64,000 nt of DNA, taken from Neisseria elongata subsp. elongata. GTDB lineage: Bacteria > Pseudomonadota > Gammaproteobacteria > Burkholderiales > Neisseriaceae. The notes beneath the pieces are model-generated. The model saw only the letters and a list, made by a program, of their open reading frames with translations. It made no database searches and was not told the origin of the DNA. Shown here one piece after another: positions 8,518-16,311 of the stretch. The position numbers were made by a program, and so were the translations under genes. The stretch lies in assembly GCF_900113545.1 (NCBI RefSeq), contig NZ_FOPS01000009.1, positions 1 through 64,000 of the forward strand. The letters are read 5' to 3'. Numbering within the stretch: the stretch's first letter is position 1; each line of letters begins with the position of its first letter.

Positions 8518-8594
8518 TGGCGCGGCGGACGGGGCTCGAACCCGCGACCCCCGGCGTGACAGGCCGGTACTCTAACCAACTGAGCTACCACCGC
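8518..8594 (-). tRNA. tRNA-Asp (GTC), second copy
   Basis: Identical to the tRNA at 8320-8396. Part of the tandem duplication. Confidence 0.95.
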
Positions 8595-8630
8595 GCATCC
8601 ATTGTTAAACCAACAATGAAAAGAGAAACT

Positions 8631-8706
8631 TGGTGGGTGATGACGGAGTCGAACCGCCGACATTCTGCTTGTAAGGCAGACGCTCTACCAACTGAGCTAA
8701 TCACCC
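8631..8706 (-). tRNA. tRNA-Val (TAC), second copy, first in transcription order
   Basis: Identical to the tRNA at 8433-8508. The promoter should lie at 8710-8810 on the minus strand. Confidence 0.95.
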
Positions 8707-8776
8707 TTTTGCCGTTCAGCAAAGCGCGCATTAAATCAAATTTACGCCGATTCCGCAAGCCATGAATGGCCGGAAA

Positions 8777-8782
8777 ATTATA
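8777..8782 (-). promoter_or_regulatory. -10 box of the tRNA operon
   Basis: The minus strand reads TATAAT, about 70 bases upstream of the first tRNA. The AT-rich DNA upstream on that strand gives no strong -35. Confidence 0.45.
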
Positions 8783-8901
8783 ATAAACTGAATTTAAAAA
8801 CTTTTAATTTTACACGCACCGGCACACAACTCATCATCCCTTTTCAGACGGCCTTTAAATACGGTAGGCTTGCGCTTTATCTTGCAACGGAGGACTTCCG
8901 C

Positions 8902-10398
8902 ATGCCGCCTTTCATCGGACTTACCGCAGCCCTCACCCGTTTTCAGACGGCCTTAGCCTGCCCGAAGCAAACACAGCAGGCCGTTTTGGCCGATATTCTG
9001 CACCGCAACCGCGATTGCGCCTTCGGCAGGGAACACCGTTTTGCCGAACTGAAAGACTACGGCGACTTCGCCCGCGCCCTGCCCGTCCGCCGCTATGAAG
9101 ACTTCAGCCCGTCCATCGAACAAATTGCCGCAGGCCGTTCGGGCATCTTAACGGCGGAAGCCATATCGCATTTCGAAGAAACCGGCGGTTCTTCCGGCGG
9201 AGCGAAGCTGATTCCCTACACCGACGGCCTATATGCAGCCTTCCGCCGCGCCGTACTGCCGTGGCTGGCCGACTTGCAACGGCAACGGCCGCAGGCATTG
9301 GCCGGACAGCTGTTTTTCGTCATCAGCCCGCTGACCCGCAGCCGCGACAAAACCGAAGGCGGCATACCAATCGGCAGCGGCAACGATTTGGACTATTTCG
9401 GCCGTGAAACCGGCGCGGCACTGGCGGAAAAAACCCTATTTCTGCCCGAATTGCTGGCCGCGCAAACTGCTGAAGAATGGCAGTTCCACTGCGCCCGCCT
9501 GCTGCTTTCTGCGGAAAACCTGAGCTTTATCTCCGTTTGGAGCCCGTCCATCCTGCTGCCGATTCTGCAAACCATGCAGGAGCGGCAGGACGGACTATTG
9601 GCCGAAATACACGAACCGCGCCGCCGCGCCGTACTGTCGCGCGCACTGTCCGCAGCACAGCCCGATACCCGCCTGATTTGGCCGCAACTCGACACCGTCA
9701 GCTGCTGGGACAGCCATACCGCCGCCGCACCCGCCGCCTTGCTGCGGCAGAAACTGCCGCATGTATGGATTCAAGGCAAAGGCCTGCTGTCTACCGAAGC
9801 CGTTTCCAGCATCCCTTTTTCGGACGGCCTCCATCCGATATTAGCCGTGGACAGCCATTTTTACGAATTTGCCGACGAACGGGACATCTATCCCGCCTGG
9901 GCATTGCAAAACGGCCGCGACTACCGCCTGATCGTTACCACCCAAGGCGGGCTGTACCGCTATGACACGGGCGACCGCGTCTGCATCCGCAGTATGGAAA
10001 ACAGCATTCCCCGTTTGGAATTCGTCGGCCGCGACAGCCTGACAAGCGACTTGTGCGGCGAAAAGCTGACCGAAGCCTTCGTCCGCCGCGCCATGCTACG
10101 CACCTCCCCCGGCCTGCCCGACCATGCCTTGCTGCAAGGCGTGAACGCCGCCCCGCCCTACTACCGCCTGATTCTTTCAGACGGCCACCCCGCTTCCGAT
10201 ACCGGGCTTACCACCGCACTCGACAACGCATTGGGCGAAAACCCGCAATACGCCTACGCCCGACGCATCGGCCAACTCGCGCCGCCGCAATGCGCCCGCA
10301 CCGCCGACCTGCAGCAATACGCTGCCGCCCTGTTCCGTGCCGACCAACGCCTCGCCCTACGGAAAACGCCGCTTCTGCTGCCGCCTGCCGATGCTTGA
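8902..10398 (+). CDS. GH3-family acyl-acid amido synthetase-like protein
   Basis: A 498-residue protein of the GH3 (auxin-responsive promoter) family. Plant GH3 enzymes adenylate a carboxylic acid and join it to an amino acid. The three ATP/AMP motifs are visible: TGGSSGGAKLIPYT at residues 94-107, LLSTEA at 295-300 (the YASSE-type motif), and GLYRYDTGDR at 350-359. SVWSPS lies between. Start ATG follows GGAGGACTTCCGC. The acid and amine substrates are unknown. It opens a four-gene operon with a Rieske oxygenase, a membrane protein and an acetyltransferase-like gene. DUS copies inside the gene (8940, 10168) suggest long residence in Neisseria rather than recent import. Confidence 0.88.
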   Translation: MPPFIGLTAALTRFQTALACPKQTQQAVLADILHRNRDCAFGREHRFAELKDYGDFARALPVRRYEDFSPSIEQIAAGRSGILTAEAISHFEETGGSSGGAKLIPYTDGLYAAFRRAVLPWLADLQRQRPQALAGQLFFVISPLTRSRDKTEGGIPIGSGNDLDYFGRETGAALAEKTLFLPELLAAQTAEEWQFHCARLLLSAENLSFISVWSPSILLPILQTMQERQDGLLAEIHEPRRRAVLSRALSAAQPDTRLIWPQLDTVSCWDSHTAAAPAALLRQKLPHVWIQGKGLLSTEAVSSIPFSDGLHPILAVDSHFYEFADERDIYPAWALQNGRDYRLIVTTQGGLYRYDTGDRVCIRSMENSIPRLEFVGRDSLTSDLCGEKLTEAFVRRAMLRTSPGLPDHALLQGVNAAPPYYRLILSDGHPASDTGLTTALDNALGENPQYAYARRIGQLAPPQCARTADLQQYAAALFRADQRLALRKTPLLLPPADA

Positions 10399-10492
10399 AG
10401 CAGAAGAGGCCGCTTATCTCTTTTTTAGACGGCCTGAAAATAGGATAATGACGGCCTGAAGCTATCGGAAAATCATCAATAAGGAAAACCGC

Positions 10493-11527
10493 ATGACCAC
10501 GCCTCCGGCCGCCGACGGCCTGCACAATTACTGGTATATCGCCGCCACAGAACGCGCGGTACGGAAAAAACCGCAGGCAGTCAGGCTGTTCGGCCGCCAC
10601 TATGCCGTTTTCCATCAGGGCGGAGGACGTTATGCCGCCCTGCTCGACTGCTGCCCGCACCGAAACGTGCCGCTTTCCATCGGCAAGGTAAACGAAAAGG
10701 GCTGTTTGCAATGCGCCTATCACGGCTGGTCGTTTGACGGCGGCGGCAAGCTGGATTCGATTCCCGCGCTGTGCTGCGGCGAAACGCCCGACGTGCGTGT
10801 GCCCGCGGTGCACTGTATGGCGCAGGACGGTTATGTCTGGCTGTGCATAGGCGAGCCGGCGATGCCCGTCCCGTTGCGGTTTTCCTGCCTCGGAGAAGCA
10901 GGTTACACCACCTTCCGGATGAAAACCCGTTTTGCCGCGCCGGTGGATTGGTGTTTGGAAAACTTTTTAGACTGCCCGCACGCGGTTTATGTGCACGATT
11001 CGTGGTTCCGCGCCCCCACCGGCAAACCCGTCCGCGCCCTGTTGCGGCGCAATGCCGACGGCGCGCAAATCGAATATGCGGACGAGCCGCGCGAAAAAAG
11101 CCTGGTGTGGCGGCTGCTGCAAAACAGCGAAACGCGGATGAGCCACACCGACCGCTTCATCGCCCCGTCCACATCGCAGGTGGACTACCGTTTTTCAGAC
11201 GGCAAACACTACATCGTTACCTCGTCCTGCACGCCGCTTGATGAAAACACCACCGAAGTCCACACCGTCATCAGCTACAAATTCGGCCGTCTGAACGGCC
11301 TGATACGCCTGCTGTTCGAACCTCTGTCGCACCTGATTATCAGGCAAGACGTCAATATGATGCAGAAGCAGCGCGACAATATCGACCGCTTCGGCGGACG
11401 GGCGCGTTTCTGCAACAGCGCGGCAGACCTGCTGATGCCCGAAATCACCGGCTGGCGCAAAACGCTGGCCGAAGGCGGCGAACCGCAACCCGAAGGCGTG
11501 GTGCGCGAACAGGAACTGCATCTGTGA
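10493..11527 (+). CDS. Rieske [2Fe-2S] aromatic-ring-hydroxylating-type oxygenase
   Basis: A 344-residue single-component-type Rieske oxygenase alpha subunit. The Rieske cluster motif is CPH (54-56) plus CAYH (74-77), i.e. CxH-x17-CxxH. The mononuclear iron site is NFLDCPHAVYVH with Asp160, His163 and His168. Such enzymes hydroxylate, demethylate or desaturate small or lipid-like substrates and need an electron-transfer reductase, which is not encoded nearby. Start ATG follows AAGGAAAACCGC. Its GTG/TGA overlap with the next gene shows translational coupling. The substrate cannot be deduced. Confidence 0.9.
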   Translation: MTTPPAADGLHNYWYIAATERAVRKKPQAVRLFGRHYAVFHQGGGRYAALLDCCPHRNVPLSIGKVNEKGCLQCAYHGWSFDGGGKLDSIPALCCGETPDVRVPAVHCMAQDGYVWLCIGEPAMPVPLRFSCLGEAGYTTFRMKTRFAAPVDWCLENFLDCPHAVYVHDSWFRAPTGKPVRALLRRNADGAQIEYADEPREKSLVWRLLQNSETRMSHTDRFIAPSTSQVDYRFSDGKHYIVTSSCTPLDENTTEVHTVISYKFGRLNGLIRLLFEPLSHLIIRQDVNMMQKQRDNIDRFGGRARFCNSAADLLMPEITGWRKTLAEGGEPQPEGVVREQELHL

Positions 11528-12102
11528 AACGCGCCTTTCAGACGGCCTCCCTCTCCACCCTGGCCGCCGCCCTCGGTTTTTACCTGTGGCAGAACGGTTT
11601 TGCCGCAAACGGCGGCAGCATCGCCCTGCCAAAAGCCTTGTGGCTGGGCATGACGGTCTTATACTGGCTGATTCTGCCGCCGCTGGTTTTCAGCTCGTCC
11701 GCCGTATCAGGCCGTCTGAAAACCGCCTATCTGCTCTTTTGGCTGCCCATGCTGGCGCGCGGACTGATTGAAATCCTGCTCATGTACGGCACCAACACTT
11801 GGAAATACGGTTACGGCATCATCCACGACCTGTTCAGCCTCGCCCTGCTGCTGCCGCTCGGCCTGTGGTGCCGCCGCGAACAACCCCGCCTGCTCGCCGC
11901 CAACCTCGGCATCATGGCCGCCATGTTTGCCGCCGAAGCCTGGTTTGCCAACTACATTTCCGCCTTCAACCAAAACCATCCCCACGCCAGACTATGGTTT
12001 ATCGGCTGGGAAGCCCCCCACTTCGCCAACCAGGCCGCCACCGCATTACTGGTCTCCCTCCTTGCCATCTGGCTCATCTGCCTGACCCGGAAACTGCCAT
12101 GA
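11524..12102 (+). CDS. Polytopic membrane protein of the GH3-Rieske operon
   Basis: A 192-residue hydrophobic protein with about five or six membrane segments and no family I recognise. It begins with a GTG that overlaps the TGA of the Rieske gene (GTGA) and its own stop overlaps the next ATG (ATGA), so it is translated as part of the unit. A polar helix GIIHDLFSLALL with a His-Asp pair lies mid-membrane. Possible roles are export of the product, membrane anchoring of the pathway or an integral enzyme. None is supported beyond context. DUS sequences encode its residues near 11536 and 11708. Confidence 0.8.
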   Translation: MKRAFQTASLSTLAAALGFYLWQNGFAANGGSIALPKALWLGMTVLYWLILPPLVFSSSAVSGRLKTAYLLFWLPMLARGLIEILLMYGTNTWKYGYGIIHDLFSLALLLPLGLWCRREQPRLLAANLGIMAAMFAAEAWFANYISAFNQNHPHARLWFIGWEAPHFANQAATALLVSLLAIWLICLTRKLP

Positions 12103-12824
12103 ACAAACTGACTACCCGAACCGCCTCCCCGTCCGAACTGACCGAAGCAGCCGTCGGCAGCCTCTACGGCCTCTATGCCCGCTACTATGGCGGCACCTCG
12201 TCCGAACTCTTCCGCCGCGACCTGCTGGAAAAAGACCACATCCTGCTGCTGGAAGACGAAAACGGCGAAACCCGCGGTTTCACCACCCTCAAAGTCATCC
12301 CCTTCACCCACCTCGGCCGCAGCGGCCGCGCCCTCTTTTCCGGCGACACCATCATCGACCACCGTTTTTGGGGCGAACAAACCCTACCGCTGGCCTGGTG
12401 CTGCCTGGCCGGACGCATCAAAGCCCGACAACCCGACCTCCCCCTGTACTGGCTGCTCATCGTCAAAGGCGACCGCACCTACCGCTACCTCAACGTCTTC
12501 AGCAAAACCTACTACCCCAACCGCCGCTATCCCACCCCGCCCGAAACGCAAAGCCTGATCGACCACCTCGCCGCCGCCCGTTTCGGCCGGCACTACCTGC
12601 CGGAAAGCGGCCTCATCCGCTATCCCGAATCGCAAGGCCACCTGAAAAACGAATGGCTGAACGAAAAAACCGCCGACAACCCCGAATCGCGCTTTTTCCG
12701 CAGCCGCAACCCCGGCCACACGAAAGGCAACGAACTGGTCTGCCTGACCCTGCTCGAACCGGACAACCTCCGCTCCTTCGCCCTGCGCGGCTTCACGCAA
12801 GGACTGGCTTTGGGCGCGCTGTAA
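12099..12824 (+). CDS. GNAT-like acyltransferase of the GH3-Rieske operon
   Basis: A 241-residue protein, ATG overlapping the previous stop. The N-terminal half reads like an N-acyltransferase fold: EKDHILLLEDENGETRGFTTL (beta strands 2-4) and SGDTIIDHRFWGEQTLPLAW (strand 4 and helix 3, an acyl-CoA site). The canonical Q/RxxGxG/A loop is not obvious, so the assignment is tentative. The C-terminal part (residues 140-241) has no recognised motif. As last gene of the operon it may modify the product made by the GH3 and Rieske enzymes. Confidence 0.6.
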   Translation: MNKLTTRTASPSELTEAAVGSLYGLYARYYGGTSSELFRRDLLEKDHILLLEDENGETRGFTTLKVIPFTHLGRSGRALFSGDTIIDHRFWGEQTLPLAWCCLAGRIKARQPDLPLYWLLIVKGDRTYRYLNVFSKTYYPNRRYPTPPETQSLIDHLAAARFGRHYLPESGLIRYPESQGHLKNEWLNEKTADNPESRFFRSRNPGHTKGNELVCLTLLEPDNLRSFALRGFTQGLALGAL

Positions 12825-13115
12825 ACACATTTGGCCCAAAGGCCGTCTGAAAAAAGAAGCGGCGCGGAACAGGTACGCTGAAAACCTTCCGTATAGCGGA
12901 TTGACACCCGTCCAAACCCACCGCAAACCCTGCAATGTAGCCTCCCGCACTGTTTCGGACACCTGTAAAAATCACCCTCCCGCATCGAAAAGCGGCAATG
13001 CGGCGGAAAAAATCAATCCGCATCAGGCAATGATGTTTAAATTTTCTCAATAACATCAATTATTCATCGCAAAATTCGATTGTTTCGAGAGCCAATCCCA
13101 ATTAAAATCCCACAC
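12825..13115. other. Spacer between the GH3 operon and the ArsR gene
   Basis: It holds one DUS (12841-12850) and no hairpin terminator of the usual pair type. An imperfect palindrome AATAA-N6-TTATT at 13049-13064 precedes the ArsR promoter. Confidence 0.5.
13080..13108 (+). promoter_or_regulatory. Promoter of the ArsR-type regulator
   Basis: TTGTTT (13080-13085) and TAAAAT (13103-13108) are spaced by 17 bases. The predicted start of transcription lies at or just before the ATG at 13116, so either that start is leaderless or the ATG at 13182 is used. Confidence 0.45.
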
Positions 13116-13460
13116 ATGAAATCCATAAATACAAACCTGCGGCGGCTGAACCCCACCATTGCCGACCAGCCAAACAACCCCATGCGCAATGCCGAGCATG
13201 TGGCCGAAATGCTCAAACTGATGGCGCACCCCCACAGGCTGATGATTCTCTGCCTGCTGGTCGAAAGCGAACATAACGTAGGCGAACTGGTGGAAGCACT
13301 CGACATCAACCAAACCGCGCTGTCCAACCATTTATCGAAACTGCGCAGTGCCGGCCTCATCGACTACACCCGTTACCACCGCGTATTGCAATACCGCCTG
13401 AAATCGGAAGAAGCCCGCACCATACTCGAAGTATTGAGCGGCTTCTGCCTCGACCGCTGA
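13116..13460 (+). CDS. ArsR/SmtB-family winged-helix regulator
   Basis: A 114-residue DNA-binding protein. The recognition helix region NQTALSNHLSKLRSAGLI is classic ArsR, preceded by LMAHPHRLMILCLL and followed by the wing TRYHRVLQYRL. The alpha-3 helix lacks the ELCVCDL metal-binding cysteines of ArsR/SmtB, so it may sense redox state, sulfide or another ligand rather than metal. One cysteine occurs in alpha-2 (ILCLL) and one near the end (GFCLDR). The start is uncertain: 13116 gives an N-terminal tail of 22 residues, and the ATG at 13182 (MRNAEHVAEMLK) fits the compact family length. Its target may be itself or a neighbour. Confidence 0.85.
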   Translation: MKSINTNLRRLNPTIADQPNNPMRNAEHVAEMLKLMAHPHRLMILCLLVESEHNVGELVEALDINQTALSNHLSKLRSAGLIDYTRYHRVLQYRLKSEEARTILEVLSGFCLDR

Positions 13461-13473
13461 TTCCCCACTCCGG

Positions 13474-13502
13474 CCGTCAGAGGATTTTTCAGACGGCCTT
13501 TC
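13474..13502. terminator. DUS-type hairpin after the ArsR gene
   Basis: GGCCGTCAGAGG... pairs imperfectly with TTTTTCAGACGGCC. The left arm is degenerate. Confidence 0.4.
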
Positions 13503-13528
13503 CCATTTCATCCCATCCGGAACACAAC

Positions 13529-14314
13529 ATGAAAATCGCGACTTGGAACGTCAATTCCCTAAACGTGCGCCTGCCGCAAGTGCAAAACTGGCTGGCCGAC
13601 CACCGGCCCGACATCCTCGCCCTGCAGGAACTCAAACTCGACCAAGACAAATTCCCAGCCGCCGCCCTGCAAATGATGGGCTGGCACAGCGTTTGGAGCG
13701 GCCAAAAAACCTACAACGGCGTCGCCATCATCAGCCGCAGCGAACCGCAAGACGTACACACCGGCCTGCCCGCCCTGCCCGACGACCCGCAACGCCGCGT
13801 CATCGCCGCCACCGTCAACGGCGTGCGCATCGTCAATGTCTATTGCGTCAACGGCGAAGCTCTGGACAGCCCGAAATTCCAATATAAAGAACAATGGTTT
13901 GCCGCCCTGACCGAATTTCTCCGCAACGAATTGTCCCGACATGAAAAACTGGTCCTGCTGGGTGATTTCAACATCGCGCCCGCCGATGCCGACTGCTACG
14001 CGCCCGAAAAATGGCATGAAAAAATCCTCTGCTCGTCCATCGAGAGACAGTGGTTCCAAAATTTGTTGGATTTGGGCTTGACCGACGGCCTGCGCCAAAT
14101 CCATCCCGAAGGCGCGTTTTACACTTGGTTTGACTATCGCGGTGCGATGTTTCAACGCAAGCAAGGGCTGCGCATTGACCACATCCTGACCAGCCGCGCG
14201 ATGGCATCCGCCTTGCAAGACGTGCAGGTGGATTACGACACCCGTGCCTTGGAGCGACCCAGCGACCACGCTCCCGTTTGGGTGCAATTTGCCGACTGCT
14301 CTTCTTCATCCTAA
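13529..14314 (+). CDS. xth: Exodeoxyribonuclease III
   Basis: A 261-residue member of the EEP nuclease family for base-excision repair. Motifs in order: MKIATWNVNSLNVRLPQV, LALQELKLD with the metal-binding Glu, NVYCVNG, LLGDFNIAPADADCY with catalytic Asp/Asn, and ERPSDHAPVW with the catalytic His. Length and sequence fit the ExoIII branch rather than the larger APE1-like branch. Meningococci encode two such enzymes (NApe and NExo). Which one this corresponds to is not settled here. The C-terminus ends in a short serine run. ATG follows the DUS-rich spacer without an obvious strong Shine-Dalgarno. Confidence 0.93.
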   Translation: MKIATWNVNSLNVRLPQVQNWLADHRPDILALQELKLDQDKFPAAALQMMGWHSVWSGQKTYNGVAIISRSEPQDVHTGLPALPDDPQRRVIAATVNGVRIVNVYCVNGEALDSPKFQYKEQWFAALTEFLRNELSRHEKLVLLGDFNIAPADADCYAPEKWHEKILCSSIERQWFQNLLDLGLTDGLRQIHPEGAFYTWFDYRGAMFQRKQGLRIDHILTSRAMASALQDVQVDYDTRALERPSDHAPVWVQFADCSSSS

Positions 14315-14330
14315 GGCCGTCTGAAAACGA

Positions 14331-14420
14331 GGCTTCCGTCAGGAAGCCGAGTTTCTGCGGAGCTAAAACGGGGCTTCTGTGTAGAAACTGAGTTTCTGCG
14401 AAACCAAAACGGGGCGGCCG
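14331..14420. repeat. Small dispersed repeat with a hairpin, copy 1
   Basis: The stretch contains GGCTTCC-GTCA-GGAAGCC as a hairpin and then two related units of the type GTTTCTGCGGAGCTAAAACG. The same unit recurs in the opposite orientation at 21786-21820. I do not recognise it as a named neisserial repeat. Confidence 0.6.
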
Positions 14421-14558
14421 TCTGAAAATAAAAGTTGCAGGAAACTACAGCAAGGAATTACGCACCCAAACCTACCCCGCCGGTAAAATCTCTCTCCAAC
14501 CGCAGACGGCCTCCCCCAACGCGCCGCCGCTTTGGCCAAATCATTGAAAACAACGACC

Positions 14559-14978
14559 ATGACCGACAACTTCCAAGCACTCGACGATACCCGCCATATG
14601 CTGCAATGGCTGGCCGACGAACCCTATGAAGAAATCCGCAGCAGCGTCGAAAGCATCCTGCGCGAACAAGTGGCCGACAGCCGCCTGATTGATTTTGCCG
14701 TTACTTCCGAACCCGATTGGCTTACCGTCGGCACACGCTCGCCCGACAACCTGGATGCCATCATCCTGAACCGCACCGCCACGGCCTTTGAATTTTGCCT
14801 CCATGTATCAGGCGGCGGCCAAATTCACGAATTGCACGGCGTCTACACTTGGGCGGCATGGCATCTCGACCACGACGGCGAAGGATCAAACCAACGGGTT
14901 TGGTTCGATATAGGCGGCACATTGGCCGAATTCGGCAAAGACGGCAAATTGCCCGAACGGCTGAACGAAGGAAGATAA
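14559..14978 (+). CDS. Conserved hypothetical protein
   Basis: A 139-residue acidic soluble protein of unknown function. The frame stays open to 14532, but the ATG at 14559 (MTDNFQALDDTRHMLQWL) is the natural start. No signal peptide, membrane segment or recognised catalytic motif is seen. It is a single-gene unit ending at a DUS-pair terminator. Confidence 0.7.
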   Translation: MTDNFQALDDTRHMLQWLADEPYEEIRSSVESILREQVADSRLIDFAVTSEPDWLTVGTRSPDNLDAIILNRTATAFEFCLHVSGGGQIHELHGVYTWAAWHLDHDGEGSNQRVWFDIGGTLAEFGKDGKLPERLNEGR

Positions 14979-15028
14979 GCGTCAACCTGCAAGCTTGCAG
15001 AACCCGCCTCCGTCAGCAGCAAACATAA

Positions 15029-15081
15029 AAAGGCCGTCTGAAAATATCCGCAATGCAGCGAAACATTTTCAGACGGCCTGT
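15029..15081. terminator. DUS-pair terminator between convergent genes
   Basis: AAGGCCGTCTGAAAAT and ATTTTCAGACGGCCT are separated by a 23-base loop. Confidence 0.7.
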
Positions 15082-15092
15082 GTTATGCAGGC

Positions 15093-16115
15093 TTACTGCA
15101 CGCTGTAGTCGCGCAGGTATTGGATGCGTTCGCGGGTCTGGCGGCTGTCGCATTGTAACCGCAGATATTCGGCACGCTCCGGACTGTCGGCTTGGGCGGC
15201 CGCGCGGCGGCAGGCCGCGTTTTTACGGTTGATCCACTCGCGCTGCTCGTCGCGCAGCCCTTGCTGGATCACGCTGTCCAAATCCCTCCAGACATTGTTG
15301 ATTTCACGGTCTGCCGCACGGTAATCGCTGTGTGCCTGCTCCAACTCTTCATCCGACACGCCCGGAGGGGCCGGCTCTTCGTTTTTGGCCGGAGGCGTCA
15401 GCACTTCGGGCATCGGGTCGGCCGTTGCCGAAGAGGCGGCTTCAGGTTCGGATGCCGTTTCTTCGACCACCTCAATCTTCCCACCCTCTTTCACTTGTTT
15501 GAGCGCGTCTTCCAAACGGACGGCCTTGCCGTCTATCAGCAGCAGGCTTTTGATGCCGTAAGGCAGCAAGGCGGCAGACAATGCGTTGGCGGCGTTATCC
15601 AATCCGTTGTCTGCATAGGTGATGGAAAAACTGCCTTTTTCATCTTTGGCGGGCGTGTATTTGAGGGTTTGGCCCAGTATGCCGTTTTCTTTGTATGTCA
15701 GCGAACCGATGCCGGTGCGCTCGCCGATTACTTTGGCCAGCGTTTTATCGCCGTAAAGCAAGGGGGCGTTGGTTTGGGCGGTCTTTAAAGTATCCGGAGA
15801 GATTGTGATAGACAAATCGGCCTGGCAATAAGGCTTGGTGCCGCTGTTGTCCTGTTGCGGGTTATTCAGGGTGATTGTCAGCTCTGCAGCGGCGGCAATG
15901 ACTTTATCCGCATCGACAAATCCGCGCGTATCGTTTTTGGCGAACGTCCGCGCCTGCTCTTTGACGGCCTGCTGCAAACTGTTTTGGATGTTTTGAATCA
16001 CGGCGGGATCGCCGCAAGCCAAATCTTCCGGCTGCGGCTGCTCTTTTTTACCGCAGGCGGCCAACAGCAAAATCACGGCGGCGGCCGATAAGGCGGTGTA
16101 GCGTTTAACGGTCAT
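15093..16115 (-). CDS. Lipoprotein with C-terminal LprI-like (DUF1311) domain
   Basis: A 340-residue predicted lipoprotein: MTVKRYTALSAAAVILLLAAC gives a signal II peptide with lipobox LAAC. The central part has no known fold. A proline/glutamate-rich linker (about residues 225-260) leads to a C-terminal segment with DSVIQQGLRDEQREWINRKN, RRAAAQ and LQCDSRQTRERIQYL, resembling LprI, a periplasmic lysozyme-inhibitor family with conserved cysteines. The frame extends further upstream, but the ATG at 16115 follows AAAGGAAACATC and starts the signal peptide. Lysozyme inhibition is a family-level suggestion only. Confidence 0.7.
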   Translation of the reverse strand: MTVKRYTALSAAAVILLLAACGKKEQPQPEDLACGDPAVIQNIQNSLQQAVKEQARTFAKNDTRGFVDADKVIAAAAELTITLNNPQQDNSGTKPYCQADLSITISPDTLKTAQTNAPLLYGDKTLAKVIGERTGIGSLTYKENGILGQTLKYTPAKDEKGSFSITYADNGLDNAANALSAALLPYGIKSLLLIDGKAVRLEDALKQVKEGGKIEVVEETASEPEAASSATADPMPEVLTPPAKNEEPAPPGVSDEELEQAHSDYRAADREINNVWRDLDSVIQQGLRDEQREWINRKNAACRRAAAQADSPERAEYLRLQCDSRQTRERIQYLRDYSVQ

Positions 16116-16256
16116 GATGTTTCCTTTCCGAATAGGTGCATGACTGTGCCGATGCGGCAAAGCCTGCAAATGCCTGTGCGTCATTATCCTTTCAGACGGT
16201 CTCCTGTGCAGGGGAGGCCGTCTGAAAACATCTCGGCAACGACGTGCCATCATAAC

Positions 16257-16295
16257 AAAAGCACCTGCCGGGGGTAAGCCGGAACAGGTGCTTTT
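16257..16295 (-). terminator. Intrinsic terminator of gltS
   Basis: AAAAGCACCTG pairs with CAGGTGCTTTT around a 17-base loop. It is one of the few non-DUS terminators here. Confidence 0.8.
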
Positions 16296-16311
16296 AGCAT
16301 TGCTTTACAGA

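Larger units (their letters stand above)
8317..8706. repeat. Tandem duplication of a 192-bp tRNA-Asp/tRNA-Val unit
   Basis: Units 8317-8508 and 8515-8706 look identical base for base, including the spacer with a CATTGTT/AACAATG hairpin. Offset is 198 bp. Only 6 bases separate the copies. Confidence 0.95.

Noticed and set aside
8317-8706. CRISPR array
   Set aside because: The repeats are tRNA gene pairs of 192 bp with only one spacing, not short repeats with unique spacers.
8319-8765. 148-codon ORF with repeated amino-acid text
   Set aside because: It is a translation across the duplicated tRNA genes and spacers, not a gene.
11799-12098. N-terminal extension of the acetyltransferase-like ORF
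   Set aside because: The extension overlaps the membrane-protein gene in another frame. The ATG at 12099 overlaps the stop (ATGA) as expected for coupling.
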